NCBI RefSeq assembly: GCF_014109725.1
Contig: NZ_CP058554.1
Coordinates: 1,860,001 to 1,924,000 of the forward strand
From: Comamonas piscis
GTDB lineage: Bacteria; Pseudomonadota; Gammaproteobacteria; Burkholderiales; Burkholderiaceae_C
Direction: 5' to 3'
Length of the DNA stretch: 64,000 bases
Under the pieces are notes generated by a model. It searched no databases, was not told where the DNA came from, and saw only the letters and a program-made list of their open reading frames with translations. The position numbers and the translations under genes are program-made. This document shows positions 60,627 to 64,000 of this stretch, in pieces (within the stretch, counting starts at the first letter, position 1; every line of letters begins with the position of its first letter).

Positions 60627-62158
60627 GGGGAGGGCACGGTGGCCTGCAGCGCATTGCTGCTGGTCGGGCGCAGCAAGCCCAGCACCACCAGGGCTGAGAC
60701 CGTCGCAATCGCCGCGAGTACATACAACAGCTGCGCAAAGGCCTGGCCATAGGCTTTTAGTAGATCGGCCGCGTTTGCTGCATCCGGCTGTGCAGGCAGC
60801 AAGGCCAACGCCTGGCGCAGCTCGCCCATCGCCAATTGCTGGGCGGCGGTTTGCAGGCTGGCCGCATCCAGTGCTGCTGGCAGGTGCGGGGTGATAAAGC
60901 CGGCCAGCAAGGCCGTCACCATTGCCAGCGCAATGCCTTCTCCTGCTACCCGAACGGTGCTGAAAATGCCGGTGGCCATGCCTGCGCGTTCCTTGGGCAC
61001 CAGGCTCACGGACAACCCATCCATCAGTCCCCAAGGCAGGCCTGCGCCGCTGCCAATCAGCAGCAGCGGCAGCACCCGCGCGATGCCATCGGCATCCACA
61101 GGAATCTGTGCCAACCACACGAGGCCAGCAGCAGCCAGCAGCAAGCCCGCTGCAGAAATATGTCCGGCGCTGAACCAGCGCGTCAGCCAGGCTGCTGCCA
61201 GGGGCACCAGCAGCATCGGTGCGGACAGCGCCAGCATCCACCAGCCCGCTGCCACTTCGTTGTAGCCGCCAATGCCGATCAGCTGCAGCGGCAGCAGCAC
61301 CAGCAGCACCACATAGCAGTAGCAGGTCGCAATAGGCAGCACCTGCACGCCGATAAAGCGCGGGTAGCGGAAGAGGCTCAGGTCCAGCATGGGGCGGGCC
61401 ACCCGGCGCTCCACGGCGATAAAGAGCAGCAGCGCAATGGCCGAGGCCAGCAGCAGCGCGATGACCAGGTGGCTGTGCCAGCCCAGCGCCGCTGCCTCTA
61501 CCATCCCCAAGGTCAGCAAGGCCAGCATGGCGGTGAACAGCAGCGCGCCCGGCCAGTCCAGGCCCTGGGCTTGCGGGTCTCGTGATTCGCGCATGGCGAC
61601 CATGCCGACTACCAAGGCCAGCAGCCCCAGGCCGGTGCAGAGCGCAAAACCGGCCTGCCAGCCCGCATGCTCGATCAGCCAGCCCGTCAGCAGCGGGCCA
61701 AACGCCAGGCCGGTGCCAAAGGTGGTGCCCAGCAGGCTAAAGGCCTGGGCGCGCTGCGCAGCTGCAAACTCTTGCGCCAAGGCCGCTGTGCCGCCGGCCA
61801 AGGTGGCGGCGGCTGCCACGCCTTGCAGCGCGCGCAGCAGGTCAATCTGCCAGATGCTGCGCGCCAGCATCAGCGCCACCCCCGCGAGGCAGAAGGTGGA
61901 CAGGCCCAGCAAAAACAGCCGCTTGCGCCCCCATTGGTCGGCCAAGGCCCCTGCGGCCATCAGGCAGCTGCCAAAACCCAGCATAAAGCCATTGGTGATC
62001 CAGCCCAGGCTGGTGGCGCTGCCGCCCAAAGCACGGCCGATGGCAGGCGTGGCGATAGCACCGCCAGAAAAACTCAGCGGCAGCACCAGGGCTGCAAGAC
62101 AAACGGATGCCAAAACCATCCAGGGCCCGCGCCAGGCGGCGGGTAAAACGCGATACAT
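60620..62158 (-). CDS. DHA2-type MFS drug exporter
   Basis: 512 residues, about 14 membrane helices. The loop motif GALADQWGRKRLFLLG matches the MFS signature, and GTTFGTGLAFGPLLTGWLIE is the antiporter-type motif of DHA families. The start ATG is preceded by AGGAG; the longer frame from 62566 runs through the divergent LysR gene and is rejected. Regulation by that LysR gene is likely. Confidence 0.93.
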   Translation of the reverse strand: MYRVLPAAWRGPWMVLASVCLAALVLPLSFSGGAIATPAIGRALGGSATSLGWITNGFMLGFGSCLMAAGALADQWGRKRLFLLGLSTFCLAGVALMLARSIWQIDLLRALQGVAAAATLAGGTAALAQEFAAAQRAQAFSLLGTTFGTGLAFGPLLTGWLIEHAGWQAGFALCTGLGLLALVVGMVAMRESRDPQAQGLDWPGALLFTAMLALLTLGMVEAAALGWHSHLVIALLLASAIALLLFIAVERRVARPMLDLSLFRYPRFIGVQVLPIATCYCYVVLLVLLPLQLIGIGGYNEVAAGWWMLALSAPMLLVPLAAAWLTRWFSAGHISAAGLLLAAAGLVWLAQIPVDADGIARVLPLLLIGSGAGLPWGLMDGLSVSLVPKERAGMATGIFSTVRVAGEGIALAMVTALLAGFITPHLPAALDAASLQTAAQQLAMGELRQALALLPAQPDAANAADLLKAYGQAFAQLLYVLAAIATVSALVVLGLLRPTSSNALQATVPSPQ

Positions 62159-62225
62159 AGCCAACTCCTGCAAAAACACGCTGTGGAGCTTAATGAGGAA
62201 TGGATCGCCAATAAACAGGCGCTTC

Positions 62226-62242
62226 GTTGTTTGATTAACAAC
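62226..62242. promoter_or_regulatory. palindrome between exporter and LysR gene
   Basis: GTTGTT (62226-62231) and AACAAC (62237-62242) flank TGATT in the 106-bp divergent gap. This is an inverted repeat of LysR type, close to the LysR start. Confidence 0.6.
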
Positions 62243-62264
62243 CAAATGTCCGTAATATGCGTGC

Positions 62265-63173
62265 ATGGATAACCTGAACCATATCGCCGCCTTTGTGCAG
62301 GCGGCCGAGCGCAGCAGCTTTGTGGCCGCCGCCCGCGCCCTGGGCATCTCGGCATCGGCCGTCGGCAAAAGCGTGGCCAAGCTGGAGGCGCAACTGGGCA
62401 CGCAGCTGCTGGTGCGCACCACGCGGCGGGTGTCGCTGTCGCACGAGGGCGAGCTGATGTACACGCACTGGCGCCGCATTCTGGACGACTTGCAAGACGC
62501 GCAGGCGCTGCTGTCCAGCACGCAGAGCAGCCCCCGGGGCCTCTTGCGCATAGGGCTGCCCACCATTGGCTACCGCTTCTTGCTGCCGGTGATTCCGGCC
62601 TTCCGCGCGCGTTATCCGGATATCGAGCTGGACCTGGACTTCAACGACCGGCTGGTCGATGTGGTGGAGGCGCGCCTGGATGCGGTGATCCGCAGCGGGG
62701 TGCTGGCTGACTCCAGCCTCAGCGCCCGGCGCCTGGGCCTGTTCCGCTTTGTGCTTTGCGCATCACCGGCCTATCTGGCACAGCGCGGCCGGCCCCAGCG
62801 ACCCGAGGATTTGGCGACGCATGACTGCTTGCGCTTTCGCTTTCCCACTTCCGGCAAGCTGCAGCCCTGGCAGATGAGCGGGAGCACGGCCGAGGTACAG
62901 CAAGATGCCGCTGCCCATCCAGCCGCACTGACTTGCAACAACATGGAGGCCCTGCGCGGCGCGGCAATCGGGGGCCTGGGCATTGCCTATATGCCCGACT
63001 TTCTGGCCCGCGACGCGCTGGCCGATGGCAGCCTGCAGACGGTGCTGGACGACTTTCTGAGCCATACCGGCCAGTTCAGCATCCTCTGGCCTTCGGGCCG
63101 GCTGATGTCGCCGCGCCTGCGTGTGTTTGTGGATTTTGTGGCCGAGCGGCTGTTTCAGCCACCGCCGCCCTAA
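62265..63173 (+). CDS. LysR-family regulator of the divergent exporter
   Basis: 302 residues. The helix-turn-helix is FVQAAERSSFVAAARALGIS followed by ASAVGKSVAKLEAQLG, and the effector domain is typical (GLLRIGLPTIGYRFLLPVIP; late GIAYMPDFLARDAL). It is divergently transcribed from the MFS exporter with a palindrome between. The ligand is unknown. Confidence 0.93.
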   Translation: MDNLNHIAAFVQAAERSSFVAAARALGISASAVGKSVAKLEAQLGTQLLVRTTRRVSLSHEGELMYTHWRRILDDLQDAQALLSSTQSSPRGLLRIGLPTIGYRFLLPVIPAFRARYPDIELDLDFNDRLVDVVEARLDAVIRSGVLADSSLSARRLGLFRFVLCASPAYLAQRGRPQRPEDLATHDCLRFRFPTSGKLQPWQMSGSTAEVQQDAAAHPAALTCNNMEALRGAAIGGLGIAYMPDFLARDALADGSLQTVLDDFLSHTGQFSILWPSGRLMSPRLRVFVDFVAERLFQPPPP

Positions 63174-63230
63174 AGGCGCCTCGCTGGCAGTCGCCCATAT
63201 TGCGCAGCCAGGGGCTGCTGAATGTGCTGC

Positions 63231-63932
63231 TCAGCGCAGTGCTGCTATAGCCTTGGGCAGCAAAGTGTGGGCCAGCTCAGGCAATTGCGGCTGGGTTTGC
63301 TGCGCTGAGGTGGTGCTGAACCAGCGCCCCAGGTGCTTGCGCTGGCAGACCTGCAGTTCGCTCAGCAGCGCATGGCTGGGGTCGGGGATATGCCAGCGGC
63401 TGCGCAGATCGGCCTGCATGCGCAGCAACAGGTGGGCTGTCATCTCGGCATCGGCCAGTGCCCGGTGGGCCTTGTCGGCGGGGGGCAGTTGCAGGTGGCG
63501 CACGATCTTGCCCAGCGAGTGGCTGGGTGCCTCGGGGTAGAGGCGGCGCGACAGCAATACCGTGCAGGCAAACAGACTGCCGACAGGCGCGGCTGCGGCT
63601 GAAGCTATGCAGCCGGCACGTTCCAGCTCATCGCGCCAGAACTTGCTGTCAAACGATGCGTTGTGTGCCACCAGCGGCGCCGTGCCGACAAAGTCCGCCG
63701 CCTCGCGCATCACCTGCTCGGCGGGCGCTGCCGCCTGCAGCATCGCCGTGGTGATGCCGGTGAGCTGGGTGATGAAGCTGGGCATGCGCTGGCCGGCGTT
63801 CATCAGGTTCTGGTAGCGATCGACGATACGGCCGTTCTCGACCATGACAATGCCGACCTCGGCCGCCCGCGCGCCATGCGCCGGGCTCATGCCGGTGGTT
63901 TCAAAGTCGAGAATGGCGATGCGTTCGGACAT
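63231..63932 (-). CDS. DnaQ-like 3'-5' exonuclease
   Basis: 233 residues. Exo I: ILDFETTGM; Exo II: LVAHNASFDSKF; Exo III: HRALADAEMT with the DEDDh histidine. It resembles the polymerase III epsilon subunit and RNase T, but the C-terminal tail (QVCQRKHLGRWFSTTSAQQT) is not that of DnaQ. The ATG at 63932 places the first motif at residue 7. A truncated gene lies just upstream on the same strand. Confidence 0.9.
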   Translation of the reverse strand: MSERIAILDFETTGMSPAHGARAAEVGIVMVENGRIVDRYQNLMNAGQRMPSFITQLTGITTAMLQAAAPAEQVMREAADFVGTAPLVAHNASFDSKFWRDELERAGCIASAAAAPVGSLFACTVLLSRRLYPEAPSHSLGKIVRHLQLPPADKAHRALADAEMTAHLLLRMQADLRSRWHIPDPSHALLSELQVCQRKHLGRWFSTTSAQQTQPQLPELAHTLLPKAIAALR

Positions 63933-63953
63933 GGCGGGGCGGGTGCTCGGCAA

Positions 63954-64000
63954 TCAGGTCACCGCGTTGATGCGGTTGAATTCGGGCTTTTGCCATTCGC
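63954..64000 (-). CDS. 3' end of a gene cut by the window end
   Basis: The minus strand reads EWQKPEFNRINAVT and a TGA at 63956-63954, 21 bp upstream of the exonuclease start. This would be the C-terminus of an operon partner. The family is not recognised and the frame rests on plausibility alone. Confidence 0.35.
   Translation of the reverse strand, partial: EWQKPEFNRINAVT

Noticed and set aside
60620..62566. MFS exporter extended to 648 residues
   Set aside because: The extra N-terminus is antisense to the LysR helix-turn-helix; the ATG at 62158 has AGGAG and begins just before the first membrane helix.

Overview
The window reads as chromosome of a GC-rich betaproteobacterium of the Comamonadaceae, most likely Comamonas or a close relative. 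This is inferred from gene content: a short H-NS protein, an Omp32-like porin with C-terminal Phe, two BMP-type binding proteins beside a nucleoside/purine-type ABC transporter, PsiF, YebC, an AcnA with an acidic insert, and an ada-oxygenase-alkA operon. I saw no rRNA, convincing tRNA, CRISPR array, prophage or insertion sequence. The mobile-like DNA consists of short palindromic intergenic repeats.

Layout. 1-4154: a divergent LysR gene (only its start is present) and a four-gene operon of exported proteins: cupin/carboxymuconolactone-decarboxylase fusion, lipoprotein alpha/beta hydrolase, Tat-exported dienelactone-hydrolase-like enzyme and Tat-exported flavodoxin. 4264-5352: a TerB-like protein. 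5474-20733: two tandem paralogous secreted repeat proteins of 3523 and 1208 residues. They share N- and C-terminal domains, promoter region, preceding terminator and trailing hairpin, but carry about 30 versus 5 Ig-like repeats of about 92 residues. This is the most unusual part of the window. 20734-27189: two closely spaced terminators that may bound a small RNA, then housekeeping and envelope genes (DUF6806-like, YgjP-like peptidase, murI, a small membrane protein, yebC, psiF, porin, Crp/Fnr regulator).

27188-37206: two tandem 165-bp palindromic repeats, a membrane sensor with a degenerate GGDEF domain, then a LysR gene and a complete BMP-family ABC uptake system (ATPase, two permeases, two paralogous binding lipoproteins), ended by another palindromic repeat. 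37306-41456: Rieske oxygenase, adenine/adenosine deaminase, a HIT protein on the other strand, and guanine deaminase. With the transporter these look like a purine uptake and catabolism locus. 41517-50894: dcd, a YpfJ-like peptidase, a DEAD-box helicase, apaH, a CNNM/CBS membrane protein, H-NS and aconitase.

51013-64000: an intact GGDEF-EAL protein, an FAD monooxygenase, an MFS transporter, tryptophan 2,3-dioxygenase, an alkylation-repair operon (ada, a 2-oxoglutarate/iron oxygenase, alkA), a second MFS exporter with its divergent LysR regulator, a 3'-5' exonuclease, and the last codons of a gene cut by the window end. Very long antisense open frames run across the repeat genes and many other genes. 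They are treated as by-products of codon bias and repetition.
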